A stretch of 56,007 bases of DNA from Plakobranchus ocellatus (taxonomy: Eukaryota; Mollusca; Gastropoda; Plakobranchidae): positions 1,499,428 through 1,555,434 of the forward strand of contig BLXT01005154.1 in the NCBI GenBank assembly GCA_019648995.1, in the 5' to 3' direction. A program made the position numbers and the translations under genes. Positions within the stretch are counted from its first letter, which is position 1; the number at the start of each line of letters is the position of its first letter. The notes below the pieces were generated by a model that was not told where the DNA came from, did no database searches, and was given only the letters and a program-made list of their open reading frames with translations. Of the stretch, positions 12,696 to 27,600 are shown piece by piece.

Positions 12696-15600
12696 CATAT
12701 ATATTTATAGAATAAGGCTTTTTATTTGCAAAAAAAAAGTTTTGGACTATATGCTTTCTATGCTAATCCATATTAGAGATTTTGACCTTTGTACATACAT
12801 TTTCTTGTTCTTCTTTCTCCCTTTACCAACCGTCCATATTGTTTGGTCATCTCTACTTTGGTGATTGGTCCGTGTGGCCGCTGTCGGTGGGTCAATGAGA
12901 TTTTTATTTTCTGCCTTGATCAGTGTTTGCCGTTGTACAGTTTGAGAGTATTCTCCCTTGTTTTGGTAGATGATCAGTGTTATTTTTTTTTAAATTTTCT
13001 TTTCATTTCTCACTCTTGATCTTCAATTCATTTTAGTTCAGAAAACATTTTGGAATCTAGCATAAAAATTGATACCACTTGCTCTCAAACCTGTGGGATA
13101 CATTCCTCTTCTTATAGATGAGAACACTTCAGTACCTTAATCTCATGCTGCTTTTTGAAGATGTTAAATTTACTAACATACTCCCTTATTATTTGAGATT
13201 TACAAAACAAAAAAATAAAAAATTCCACCTTTTACGTTGTTGTGAAATTTTTCTTGGATCATCCTCAACAAACACAGCCTTTTTGAAATATCTTATTTCT
13301 TTTTTGTGCATTAGTAATCTAAGTGAATCAGATATCAGACTTTGCCATCTAAAGACAGGCCCTTGTTGAAGTGTTGTGTTTCAATGCCTCTCTGAAACAT
13401 GTTTTGTCAAATCTTAGAAGTATTGATTGACTCATTGAGCCTTTGTTAATATTATCAAATTTAACTTTTTAAAATAGGATTTTTGCAGGCATATATTTTT
13501 CTGTAAGAATAACATTTTGCTGTTTGACTTACCTGTTTTTTGCTTATTTGTGTGGTGACACATAAAATGTGGTTGTATGGAGGAAAAACAAGAGTTTATA
13601 GCGATGTAAGTCTTAAAATTTTACACCAAAACGGTTTTACAAGGGCAGTATCAAATTCCATCTCAAACTCATTAGGAGTGCCCTCCAAGATGAATAAGAA
13701 AAAATTAGGTTGATTCTCGCTGCAAATACTCTCATTTTGCAAAGGCAGGACTCATTGACTTAAGCTAGGTCCAATGAGTCTGAAATTGCAAATAACTCCA
13801 TCCTTTTTGAAGTTTTAATATTAATCTTTCTTTACAAGAAAGATTTTTCACTCAATGCATAAAAGAAGAAAAGAAAACAATGAAAAAAAAACAACACAAA
13901 TTTTTTGTTGGAAGCTCAAATCATACAATTTACCACTTCATTTCCCAAAGCCTTATCATCAAAATGTTTTTTCCTCTGCTGCATATCTGATTTTCTGTCA
14001 TATGTGTTTGCCATCAAAGTATGCATGGATTTCTTGTTTGTGTAATTTATAATAGCTCACCATTTTCATATCTGATCAGCCTCAACTAGGCTTCTTCTTT
14101 CTATACAAGAGAAAAAAGTCTGTAACTTTTCAGTAGTCTTTATATAAAACACTGCAGCAAAATGTCCATTTTTATTGACTAAAGGGAATGATATACTATG
14201 TGCTTTCACGTTTTGAAAATGCTGTGTTTGTCTATACTTAACCATTAAGATTTTTTAACCTTAAATATGCATGTAAAATTTTTTAAGTTTTAATTTGTGT
14301 TTTTATACTGGTTAAAAATTGCTCTTCAGATTTCAGATTCCATATTCCTTATGATTTTTTAATTTTACTTTCCTCTGAATTTCCTTTTCTTTTTTAATTC
14401 CTTTGATTCTGGTGATTTTTTAATTTTAATTTTGTAATGCTTTGTGCTGAAGTCATCTTGGTTCTCCCTGTACTTGAGTTGAAACCGATTATGTTATAGA
14501 TCAAATAAGTTTACATTGTGATATTTCTCTAGGATTAGTGTGCTTTATGGAATGATAGAAGCGAAAATTTAGTAATAATGAACATCAATAAAAATTGAGT
14601 GCAAGAACAAGAAAATGAAAACACACCGATAGGACATGTTATTTTTTTTTCGATATCGTTCAGCAAGATATGTACAATATTAATGTCAAGTTGACATGGT
14701 ATTGTTGATAAAGGGAGGTGAATTATCATGATTAATTAAATCTAGCTATATTAATAAGAAATTGTCACCCTCATTCCACATTTGCCCCAGTCATTTTTGG
14801 ATGTTGTGAGAAAAAATGGAAAAAGGGTTTTTCCTAACAATGTTTGACTTAGGCAAATTTAGGTTTTGTTTTAAAATAAAGTGCATCAATGGAACAATCA
14901 AATTGATCTTTGCAGTGGTTACCCAAAGCCTTCNNNNNNNNNNNNNNNNNNNNNNNNNNNNNNNNNNNNNNNNNNNNNNNNNNNNNNNNNNNNNNNNNNN
15001 NNNNNNNNNNNNNNNNNNNNNNNNNNNNNNNNNNNNNNNNNNNNNNNNNNNNNNNNNNNNNNNNNNNNNNNNNNNNNNNNNNNNNNNNNNNCCCCCTTTT
15101 TCTTTGGTTTCTTTGGTACTTTTATATCAAGAAAGAGGATAATGCATATTTGATAACTGATTTCTTGCTAAAAAATATAAAGTAACTATAGTTTGAATGC
15201 AAATTAGTGATTTATGTGTTGTAGCTACAATTTTCTGTCCATATGTATTTTTATTGCCCTTTCCCTTTTTTTCATTTTCCAATTTCAGTGGAAAATACCT
15301 ATGGGTAAAATGGACATGATATTGTCTATAGAAGCTTTTCTACAATTGTCTGTTTACTGTTGGTTTCTTTGTGTCTATAGCTTTCAATTGCATTTTTGAG
15401 TTTCTTTTGTTTTTTCTTTTGTCTGAGAATTTTAGAAAGAACTACTCATTCTTTAAATATTTCAGATTTTTTCTGACTCATGTGGATAAGCGTTCTTATC
15501 AACTATTTAAAAGAAAAATCTGTCTTTAGGGTTTATTTCTCATCACATATGAAAAAAATACAGAGATAGCAACTTTTGAACAAAAAAGAGAAAAATCCTG

Positions 15601-18600
15601 TAGATGAAAAGGAAAGAAAATTTGTTTTGAAATATTGAGTTTGTAGCCCAGAATCACCTTGCTTTTCACTCATTATCATCTTGCTTCTTATTTTTACTTA
15701 CAGGCTCATCAACACCAACAGGCTTTGCATGATCCCAGCATAGCAGAAGAGAGAGTAGGCCTGCTGGGAGAAGATCCTGTAACTAGATCTGGCCAGCAGA
15801 ACAAGCTCGGGTTAGTGCAATTATCCTTAACTTTCTGGCTGCTGGAGGCCTTTTAGCTACACTGCTGAGGTCCATGATCGGGACTGCTCACACTTTGCAT
15901 GGCATACATTTGTCATTCTGGCAACTTTTTGCATTGTTTGTTTCTTCCCAAAAAATGTGTTAATTTTCAGAAGTAAAAAACTATCGTTGTTTATAATATA
16001 AAACCATTTTAACAAGCAGCATGGTTCATGGGTTTTTTTTCTTAAAAACTTACATTATTATGCCATTGCTTTGTTATAATTTTGTTCATATTTTAATTTA
16101 CACAAACATTGGACATGTTTAATGTTTTGATGGATTTGATGGGCATGGATTAACAAATATTACTTTCCTAAGGTTTAGTATCTGAAAGTGCCCAATTTTA
16201 GCAGATTTTAGCCCTTAGCAGTTGGAAAGTTAAGTTAGTACAAATCTAGACTTTAAACATAGGAAAAGAAATTGAGAAATTGTTTTTACATTTTTTCAGA
16301 GTTAATTACATTAGGTGATCCAAGCCAGGTTAAGGTTCTTATATAATTGAACTCATTTAGTGTCGAGATAATAGAGACATTGGTATGTAATAAATGATCC
16401 ATTCACAAATAAGAGAGGATCAAAACTGTCATGGAATTTATGTTTAAATAGTGTTTATTTTGCCAACCAGGATCACAATGTTCAATGGTATTGGTTGAAC
16501 TTTTTTTTTTTAATTTTCTTATATATATATTTTTTTTAATTGCAAAATTTTTTTCACAGATCTGTTTGTTCTGTGAAAGGCTCTCTAAATAAAAAAAAAA
16601 AAGATTTTGTTATTTAGAATCCATTAAGTAAAGATCTTTCAGCAAATTGTTCTAAAACTCTATCTTAATTTACGTGAATGTCACAAAAGACTTCTTAATG
16701 TGAAACTTTAAAACTTTGTTTTGGCTTTCGGATATTGTTACTTGAATGAAAAAAAAAACCTCTTATTTTGCCAATAAGTCAAAAAATATGTTGAAGTTGA
16801 ATTCTTAAATATTCTCAAGATTTTGTTTTGTGATGCTTTAATTCAAACATCATAAATGTTTGATTGGCACACCTTCCTAGTATTGCAAAAAATTCGAATT
16901 ATTACTAAAAATGGATCAGATTACAAAAATATGAAAATGTCTGATTCATTACGAATTTTCATGGCTCAAGCTCAGCAAATCTGTGTTCTGTTCAGTGTAG
17001 GAGCCAGAGTTGCTGGATTGCTAGAAGAGGGCTTGTATTCTGAGCATTACTTAGAGGAGTGATCATTCTACTGAATGTAAAGACTGCAATGTTTATCAGA
17101 GCTGTAAATTTTAATTAAAATTTACAGATCACATATAAAGAAGGAAGTATTAGTGTTAATATGAGCTGCTCAAGGGGAAAAAAGAAAAAAAGAAACTCAT
17201 TAGCATCAGAAGGGCGCATTTTTGCTGTCACTAACGTTGGGTCTAAATTACAAATTTTTTTCTCTTGGTTTACTTAATTGGAGATCCCAACTAGGCATGT
17301 ATCGATTGGTAATATGGTGATAGTTCTTACATGAGTAAGGGTTGTAGACTTTCTTCCTTCAAACTGCCACCTTTACTAGGCAAGGACAAATCTGTACACA
17401 TGTAGTTTTTATCTTTCTTCATTTAATAATAAAAAATGTTTCATTCCTAGGGTCACTTTTTGGGGATTACACTTCTCTCTCAGAATAAAAAACAATTATT
17501 ATCATTGATTTGTTTTTGATAAAATATTTGCTCTTCCCTAGCTGATGTTTACAAACAAGTCTCTGTGATTGAGAATATTGTAGTGTAATTTTTTAAAGGA
17601 TAATGAGAAAACTAAAGTGAGAAGGTAATAAGTGAAACTAGACAATGACCAATGTTATCTATTCCTGACTTAGACTTTGAAATGTGTACCATATGTTATG
17701 TTGTTTTAACTCTTCAGGTTTGTTGCTGGTGTCATTTTAAGAGAAAGAATTCCATCCTTTGAAGTTATGCTGTGGCGAGTGTGTCGGGGCAATGTATTCT
17801 TGAGACAGGCAGAAATTGAGGCACCACTAGAGGATCCAATTACAGTAAATATTAGTGTTTCAATAGAAAAGAATATTTGATAAAAGATTTTTATCTTAAG
17901 AAGATCACTTATTGTTCCTCCAAATAAATTTTTCTTCAATAGAATTTGATGGTAGTTGTTTTAATAAAAAAGACGCCTTTAGATTGGCTATTGAATGAAG
18001 ATAGAAAGTGCAAACCTGTGGTTTTTTTCAATCTCTTAATGAATGTGGAGTTCATTTTTTTCCTGCTTTGCGTCGAAACTAGTTAGTTTTTTTATGCTTT
18101 TTCAGTACCAGAATTTCTATTTTAAAAAAAATCTATGTGGCTTTTTTTTTTTTCTGTTGATTTTGAATTTACTTGGTGAATGATTCAGTGTTGTAGCTTT
18201 TATTTGTACAATTTTAAAGAATTTTTGGAGATGATTTTTTTCTCGCAGGTGTGTAGTGGTTATGATATATATATTTTTTTGTTTTAAATAAAAACTGTTA
18301 AATTGACACTGTCAAGCATTAACACTTTTCTGTAAGATGACGATATATACACCATATATGAAAACTAAAGGGCCATGCTCCTCAGCCCACATACTCAAAA
18401 CCATGGTAATATGTGTACAAAAAAGTTATGAAATATTTTATAGAATTTTTCAGGAGTTAATAGGTTCTAGGTTGGAAGACATTATACAATGTCATCATTT
18501 TACAGATAATGATGATTAGACCGACTTGTTAATCTGCGCCATGTCAGAGAACATTGTTATTCAGTATTGCTAAAAATTTGTCATTTTTTTTTCTTCTCTC

Positions 18601-21600
18601 ACGACTTTTTTTTTTCAGCAGATTGATGTTTGACATAAATCTTATCATCATAGTTTTTAGACTTTTTACTTTGATTGGATATCAATTCTGAAATATCCAG
18701 GTTATAATTCATTTGATGTGTTGCTTTCCTCTATGAACTTTGTTGTTATTGTTTCAAAACTAGGTTTCTACGTCTCATTTCCACACTTCTCTTTGCCTTC
18801 TCGTTCCTTTTAATTCTTTCTAATTAAATTTCAAAGAGATGTGTAATGTTGTCACAAAACATGAGGTTTTGCAGAAAAATTTGAAATGTAAGACACTGAT
18901 TTATTGTACTAGAGTGCTTCAAGCCTAGAATAGTAGATTTTAATATAAAAAACTGCTAGCCTTTCTTGAAGGTTATAAATGAATATTGATTTCAGGCTAA
19001 ATTAAGATAAATTGCTTTAGGCAATAATCTCACTTAAAGTGTCAAACCATTTGAGGTAATATTTTTTTTTTTATGTTAGGAAGCAAGACACCAGAGAAAA
19101 TGTCATATCCATATATACATAATTATAGTTGCTGTTATTTTCCTTCTACAGGGTGACAGTGTTTATAAGTCTGTATTTATCATCTTCTTTCAAGGAGAGC
19201 AGCTGAAGTCTCGCATCAAAAAAATTTGTGAAGGGTTAGTCATTGTTATGCATACAAGTTTATGTTGTTTTTCCATATATAGAACTTCTGTATTTCTTTT
19301 AACATTTTGCAGTGTCTCTGTTTTTTTCCACACACACATTCTCTCATATCATCCCCACCTTACCTCCTAAGATGAATTATTGATACCTAATGGGGTAGAG
19401 TTTTTTTGTTTTTTTTTTGTGTTGAGTCACATATCTTTCACCATCAGGATTTTTTCTTCACAATGGTGAATTTTTTTTTTTTCTAATAATATCAAAAGCA
19501 AAATTAGGAGAAGCTTCGTAAATGTTTTTTTCCTTTTTTCTTTATATTTCAGTTACCGAGCCACGCTTTACCCTTGCCCAGAAACACAAGCAGAGAGAAG
19601 AGAGATGGCAATTGGTGTCATGACGAGGATTGAGGATCTCAACACCGTAAGTCCAGCTGCTAATCTGGAAAGAAAGAAAATAATTTCAATGATTGTTATG
19701 GTCTTTGTTGGATTTTCGTATTTAGTTTTTTTTTTGTTTCCTGACGGTAAGACAGACCTGCCAACTATCTCGCAATTTGCGGGACAATTCCCGAAAATTA
19801 GTGTCTGTCCGGCAGTCCTGCATTTGATAGAAATGTCCCAGAATTCAGCTTTGTTTTGGGACAAAAAGTAATGCCGATTTTTGCTTTTCTCATTTATACT
19901 GCTCTTCTGCAAATAAAGGTACTTTTCTTTTAGTTTCCGTTTTTGTTTTCCTGGCATTCAGTATTATATCGATATACCTAATAATGATACTGCTTTATTA
20001 TGGCGCTCTCTTTATATCTATGTAAACTTTTAAAAATAAAGCATTATGCACCAGTCTCCTTTATGTTTACAGTTCTTTCTTTCACTTTTCTCCCGATCGT
20101 CGATGTGAAAGTAAAGTTACTATTTAGAAGTGCTTTAGTTTTTTGTTACTGTTAATTATTTAGTTGCATCCACATGCTTAGGAAATGTTATTAATGATTA
20201 CAACATAACTGAAGGAGAACTAGATCAATAGAATTTTCTCTGTAAATAGTCTAGAGTTAATGCTGAAGTCGATACTTTGTGCTTTATTTTTAATGAAGTC
20301 GTAAAATTTCTAGAACTGCGCATTAGGTCTAGATCGCAATAGGTATCTTTTGAAGATCAAGGTCTATTATATCTTGCAATTGTGATAATGTAAGTAGTCT
20401 TGATCCTTGCTTTAGATCTAGGTTTTGATCTATATTAAATCTACAGACCTATGTTAGTCATAATTTCATTTTTGTGATACATAGGCTTAAAGAGTAGATG
20501 CACTTAGATCTAGATCAAGATATAGACCCATATGGTGAATGAATTGATAGACTGTGAAATTGCGGAGAATTTGTAAAAATCTTTAGATTTAGAACAGTAG
20601 AGAAGATGGAATGTTCACTCAGGGGAGCCTTTTTTTTCTTTAATATTAGGCCTAGATGAAAATACAGTTCTGTGGTTGGCCTTTATTGCATCAAATTTCA
20701 AACAATGATGTTTTTCAAATTCATCCAAAGGATTTCTTATTTAATATTGGCCTTCTCACTACTCTTCTTAGTTACTTTATGAGAAAATCCTGATATTTTG
20801 ATCTTTCGTCAGCATAAAAAATATTGTCTTGTTCTCATTTATGTCTAAATTTATATAAAACAAGACAGATGTATAATTCATAAGTTGTTTCACTGGTCTA
20901 CATAAACACACTTTCAAATAACCAAGCATATATATCACTAAGGACAGCCAAAGCATTGAAAAAATGTTTTGAAGGATTAGCCTGGCCACAATTTTAATTT
21001 AAAAAAAATGCAACAAAAATCTGTCTTTGTAGTAAGGATAAAGAACATTTCAGTGATCTTAGTGGATAGAACTTATCCATATATATAGATGTGAGTCGTA
21101 ATTACAACAGAGAAAATGAAAGAGGCACATTGCTGGATAGATCACCTCAAGGATTATGATCACAGACAAAAGGTTGGACACATTTTCAACCATCCAAGTG
21201 CATCAAGCCAGTTTTTACTTGCACTAGCATGGCTTCAAAGTGTCTAGCTACCTACACAAAGAGTTTTGTATCCTGCCAACCTGAACATCAGGCATTGCGA
21301 CAGTTTCCTCTTGCACCACCATTTCTTGCTGGCTGCTTACATGCAACCAATTCTGTATCTTGCTAACTATTATGACATCAAACCAGTTAGCTCTGGCAGT
21401 TGCTTATCCTGGATTAATCTCTTGGCTGAATTGATTGAGCCTAGAAAAGGGATTGTGCTGGTTTACATTTCATTATCCATGTTTTAGGAAGTTTGTTGTA
21501 TAATGTGCTGTACAATCTGGTTACATTTGAATCTCCAAACCATAAGTTGTTTGTTAACACTAAAATGTTGTCTGTCTGTTTTCTTGTAGACATGCGTGTG

Positions 21601-24600
21601 TGTGTGTCCCTGAAAACTATCCTTTATCCCTGAAAATGGACCTGGGTTCCCTGAAAACATTTTTAAGGTTGGCAGGTCTGGTAAGATAGTCCTGAATTGG
21701 GTGGCTAGTGTTCTGAAGACGCAGCAAAAGTAAAAATGGCAAGTAAGCAAAAGCAAACTTCCTCACACTATTGTAAGAGAGGAAAGATTCAATACTTTGC
21801 ACCTGGTTCCCTTATTTTCTTCCCCATCATGATACTTAGGGTTTAGGGTTCTGGGTCCAAGGTATGAGGATAATTAATCAGCAGAAGTCCAGTGTGGAAC
21901 CTGAGATGTGCATTATGATATAGAAAAGATAAAACAAAAAGTTCTTTGTCAACAATCCAAAGCCTTTTTATTTTTTAAAAAGTACTTTAAAGGTATTTGT
22001 TGTAATAGCTATTGCATGAAATAGTTCTTATTGTTTTTGTATTTGGGACAAGAAATATATTTTCAATCAACATGAATGGATCATAAGTATTATTCATTTT
22101 TTAGCCTGTTTTTTGGTCGCTTTTTTTTATTTATTTTTCCAATCCATAAGTATTTCTCACAAATTCTAACTCAACAAAATAACTTGTGGATGAAAATATA
22201 TTTTCGAATTATAGAGGAGTATTATTTTTGCTGTCCAGGCCTTTAAGTACTGACAGGGTAGCGACAGGGTAGCTTTCACGCGTTTAGCAAACCTCATTCT
22301 TAGACTGATTGTATGTGCAAGACCATAGGAATTTCAATTCGTCTTCCCTTGGGGTTGAACAGGTTTTAGGCCAGACTCAAGACCACAGGCATCGAGTGCT
22401 GGTGGCCGCAGCAAAAAACATCAAAGTCTGGTCCATCAAGGTGCGCAAGATAAAGGCCATATACCACACACTGAACATGTTCAACTTGGACGTGACCCAG
22501 AAATGTCTCATTGCAGAGTGCTGGTGTCCTGTAGCAGATCTAGACCGCATTCAGCAAGCTCTCAGAAGTGGAACTGTAAGTACTGCCAAACAATATTCAG
22601 GCGTTTCATATATTTAGTTTGTTCATTGCCTCTACAGCTTTATATTTGCTATAAGCATATTTTTCTGTAATAGTTGTGTTATGGTAAAATATATGGGAAG
22701 TGGTGGTGCTATCAATAAACAGGTATAGCTACTTGAATGATGACCAGTTCAACCCCCATGAGACGCAACAAATTGTATCTGCATCCCTTTTCCACCCAGC
22801 ATTAATGGGATAGATAGGTCTCTTGAAAAGCAAGGTGGTGAGGAAAGCTTAGCATGCCTCTCAATGTGGGCTGAAAATCAAGCTTATATTAGCCTGTAGA
22901 CAGTTTGCAATGTAATGTTTGATATGAATAAGATTTTGATTTTAGGCTTTAATTCTAATAGAAATTCAAACTGAGAGCGTGCAATCAAATATCTTGAGAT
23001 CAGTCTAAAAAAGATGGATTTTAATATCCAGCTTTTGCATAAAGTAATTTTTACATTTGTGTCTGAATGACTCAGAAATATATTTTGTACATTTCAAATC
23101 ATGCATAAAGTAGGATCCTGGTTTCTCTGAACTTTGAAATGGTGAAAACTGGATAGACTTTTGTCCATAGTAGATATCAAATTCAAAAAAAAAATTTACA
23201 GCTTTTTTAAAAAGACAACAACAACAACAACAAAAAAAAAAAGAACTCTAAAACATTGCAAAATGTAGCATGTAAAAAAAAACGCCCCAGATATTCCTTT
23301 TATTCACAGTTGCATGATTAAAATACTTATATACGAATCATAACATGGATTGTTTTTAATCCTCGAGTTTTCATCAAATTTGGGACATAAGTGACAATGT
23401 AATTTCAATGAAAATTTTACTCTAATCTGAATCCATGATCAGAAGTTGAAACTGTGAAGTCTAATCTGGCATTTTGTCGAATATGAAAATGCTTTTGAAA
23501 ACTCCAGGAAATTCTAATCATGTTTGGGCTTTTGTTTCATAGACTTACAACCTCACAAAATTGACTCTTTAGTTAAAATGGTGTTTTAAATATTAGTTTG
23601 ATTCTGATTTGAATCCAGGAGCGTAGTGGAAGCAGCGTACCATCTATCATTAACCGCATGCAGACACGAATGGTGCCTCCCACCTATAATCGCTGTAACA
23701 AATTTACTCAAGGTTTCCAGAACATTGTTGATGCCTACGGGGTGTCCTGCTACAGAGAAGTCAATCCAGGTGTGTAGTAATATCAAGTTGAAATAAACAC
23801 ATACGTTTTTATAGTTTTATTCATATTAAGGAAGTAATCCAAAAAAAGTAGTCATATTGCAGTTCTGCAAATCAAGTTCTGAAAGTAAAGAAATAAAAAT
23901 TAACCATTTTTTTAATCACAGAAAGTCTGTCGCGTGTTTGGAAAAGCTGTGCAAATAGAAGTATTTTGCACCCCTACAGTTCCAGGTTTTCAAATAAAGA
24001 CAAGCTTACAGAACCACATATTGACTCATTTTATGGGATCTCTATGATTTTTTACCATGGCTGGCATTACTAGGTATGCCACTTTTGCAGTTAAACTCAA
24101 AGTCTATCTTTTTGCTTGTAGTGGAGATTTTTTATTACATTATTTCCACAGGGGGATCTACTTGTACCTACTTAATTTACCCTAATTTTTTGCTGTGGTA
24201 TTACAATTTGGGGAATATGAAATGCACTGAAACAAGATAAAGATTTGTAAAATAAGAAATGCAATTTCTTGATAGTTTGCAAGTGCTTTTTGCTGTGATA
24301 CATGGGCACATGGGCCACAGCCTCTTTATGTTCCTATTTGCTTTAACTTGTGTAAAATTTAGATAATGTAGCATGTATGTCTTTATTTCAGCTCCCTTCA
24401 CGTGTATCACATTCCCTTTTCTGTTTGCTGTGATGTTTGGGGACATGGGCCATGGCCTTATCATGTTCCTTTTTGCTCTCTTCCTCGTCCTGAAAGAAAA
24501 GCAGCTAGAGGCAAAGAAAATTCAGAATGAGGTCAGTTCTCATTAGTATGAGATAGAGAAATCAAAGCTGTATTTTCAATCACAAAAGGAAAAAGAGGAG

Positions 24601-27600
24601 CATTCACGCTCAGTTTTCATCTTAGTTTAAATTTACTTCAAAAAGAGCAAATCACTAAAGATGGAAAATGTTACAAGATAAGGTTAAAAGCATGAAAGTA
24701 AGAGTGATAAGCAATAGGTGAAAGGGTGTAGCAGACAAAAGCAGTACCAGTTATTGGAAAGTCTTGTCACAATTCACAAACATACACAAGCATGCACATA
24801 CACATATACAGGCAGACCCAAAAAAGTGAAAGCAGCATTATACTTAAGTACGTAGAGTTCTAATTTCAATTTTATTCTCTATGACTTTGTAGCAAAATTA
24901 AGCTTGCTTAGATTTTTACCTTGTATGAAAATGCACAGGAAACATAGTTGACGGTTTGCCAAAGTGCTGTTTGCCATTATTGTTATGTTTCAAAGATTTC
25001 TTTCTTATTTGAAACAATTGAACATATTGATGCATAAATCTTAAGCTTGAGAATGTAATGGTACAAAAAAAGTAATGCTTTTTTTTTTTTTTTAATCAGT
25101 TTTGAATGCATCCTTGCTTTGTAAATTATCCAATCAACTTTCAAACATATCAAGGATGATCAGATTACTAAAATAGTGGCCCCCCACCAACATTTAAAGC
25201 TCATTTACCACAAAATAAAGAGACAGAGACCAATTTTTTTTTCACATGGAGCTACTTTACATGAATTATACCTCACTGATACTCAATTACCCTCTTCAAT
25301 TTTGAAATTGGTGATTTTTTTTTCAAACAGTCAAATAAGAGAAAAAATTTTGGGGCTCACCTTTTGGTCATTGCTCATGTAGATCTAGCACATTTGAGTA
25401 CAGATAGGAGAGTTACAACATGATTGACACTTAACTTGTTCACTACCCTAAGCCGGTTTTTCCGGCTCAAAATATTACTACGTTTGGACCCAAAGCCGGT
25501 AAAACCGGTTCAGTATAAATGGGTTAGTATTTGAATGAAGTACTAAATGTACGTTAATTTATTTTTGCGCATGCGCAAGATGTACACTTTTCTTCCTTTT
25601 TCACATAGTTTGAACGTAGAAATAGCTGTTTACATCCATATTTTGTTAAATTTTCAATCTATATATGCATCAGGGGCTGTAATTCATCAAATTGATAGCA
25701 ATTTCTTTATTTTGCTATAAATCAAAAAGTATTGAACATTTTTTAACAATTTTTGGTATTTAAATATCAATGTAATCACAATATATAAAAATCTACCTTT
25801 CAAGGCCAATAAATTATCAATAGATTTACTACTGTGTTATAAATCGTCATATTTTGTTGAAATTTTTTTTACCAATTTTTTTTTAATCACTTTGCCGCTT
25901 TTTCAAAATGTAATAATGAACAAATTTTCTTTTTTGGTGCTTATTTATAGAAACTAGACCCAATTCCCTTCAATTCGATATATAATTTGTATGGTTTTAT
26001 CCTGTAGAAAATTTCTATATTAGCTTTTTACAAAATGATAGCCAATTTTAGAAAAATCCCATTCTACCCTTGTGTCCAGTCGTAAAATATGTGTGGATAG
26101 TGAATCAGTTAATTTTAATACTAAGAGGAGATTTTGATAAAGCTTTCACTTTTTAGGATTTTTTGCTTTGATAATCTATTATTTCTTTTCCTGATGTGAT
26201 GTCATGCTAAAGGTATTTATTGTAGATATTATTTCTTTGTAAAGAAATGTACTATCTTGCTTATGCCTGTCCTTGTTTTATGATTTAAATTTTTCATTTC
26301 CAGTTTCTATAGCAACTTTTTGGGGATTTTTGTCTTACTTAAATATCATCATAAACATCACTTGTTTCCCCTCTTTTTTTCAGATCTTCAATACCTTCTT
26401 TGGAGGCAGATACATCATTCTTCTGATGGGAGCGTTTTCAGTTTATGCAGGACTGATGTACAATGATATATTCTCTAAATCACTGAACCTCTTTGGATGC
26501 CAATGGGTCCTCTCGCCATTGTAAGTGTTCGGATATCCTGTATGACTGGTTAGTTCAGTTTTTCTGAACAATTGAAACCTTCAGCTAGTTGCCAACTAGT
26601 ATATTTTGAAGACATACTGGTCATCACCTCAACAAAATATAGTTTCTGTTAACAATTTTTTAGTTGAATTTGAGATTGTCTTCCCAAAATTTTAGTGTTA
26701 TAATGCATCTACATTTGCATCGTCCAATAAAGCAATTACTATGAAACATTTTAATGTGGCCAGTGTATGCAAACTTATTGGCACCCTGATTTTAATTTAT
26801 GCCTTTGTCTCAAAAGAAAGTTACAACTATTTGAAAGAGACTGCGGAGCCAATGATTCAAGTTGTTTGCTATTATCATTTTTTGTTACAGGTCTCCAGAG
26901 TACAATGTAATCACTTCAAAACCCGAAGAGAGGATATTTGTAGATCCTAATGGCACTTTTACTGGCACCTCTTACCCTATAGGCGTGGACCCTGTGAGTA
27001 AACATTTTTATTTATTGCATTACAAGAGGATTAAAATGTCTCCTCAATATTTATATTAAAAGCATTTAATAACTAAAGAGTCCTTAGAGTATAGGAAAGG
27101 CTAAATGCCAAAAGTAATGGAGAATAATTATAACGGTAAGAGGATTCAGATGGCCCTGTATCTTATCAGCATTATGACTAAAGAATCTTTAGAATCTTTA
27201 GAATAAAATAAAATGTACATAACAGTAAGAGGATTAAGATGTCTTTTGATCTTTTCATTATTTATAGCAAAAGAATCCTTAGTGTTGAGGAATATCCATT
27301 GCTAGAATATTTAGTATATCAGGATGATAGCTTTAGTTACAGATTCAAAGAAAGGTCTTTTGAAGCATCTGGATATTATGAATCTAAATCATTAAAAAAT
27401 GAATTCACAATGGAAACAAAAAGTATCTTTGTAGCACAAATTTGGCAGTTTTGTTTTTGTGAACTTTATTTGAACCTTTAATTGCAGGGAAGCATCATTG
27501 GTTTTAGCAACAGTATCAACTCATGCATCAAAATGAATAAATAACATACTTGCCCTTACAACTTTCACATATCAGTACTCGTTTTTCTTTTAATCTCTGT

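Larger units (their letters stand above)
9673..15703 (+). other. Intron 4 (6 kb)
   Basis: The second longest intron. It holds a CT-rich microsatellite, a tRNA-derived SINE, a 63-bp tandem duplication, a poly-C/poly-A run, a 0.43 kb MITE, AT microsatellites and a 158-base N gap. No coding exon is needed here by phase or homology, but the gap could hide a small alternative exon. Confidence 0.85.
24532..26383 (+). other. Intron 11, mostly mobile DNA
   Basis: Contains MITE copy B (24956-25370) and, 60 bp later, a TTAA-type MITE (25431-26112). Together they make more than half of this 1.85 kb intron. Acceptor CTCTTTTTTTCAG. Confidence 0.9.

Noticed and set aside
13118..13369. 83-aa frame after a CTTCTTATAG acceptor-like site
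   Set aside because: Composition matches intron sequence, there is no motif, and no phase partner in subunit a.
16856..17062. 68-aa frame in intron 5, possible alternative exon ending [15 protein letters not shown]
   Set aside because: It does not match any family motif. The AG before 16996 gives a different frame, and the frame has its own stop.
19568..19957. Minus-strand 129-aa frame
   Set aside because: It is the antisense of exon 8, intron and the left end of the hAT-like element.
24201..24464. Minus-strand 87-aa frame with two similar halves (WPMxPxITA)
   Set aside because: It is the antisense shadow of exon 11 and its decayed copy. The internal repeat is real, but it comes from the exon duplication.
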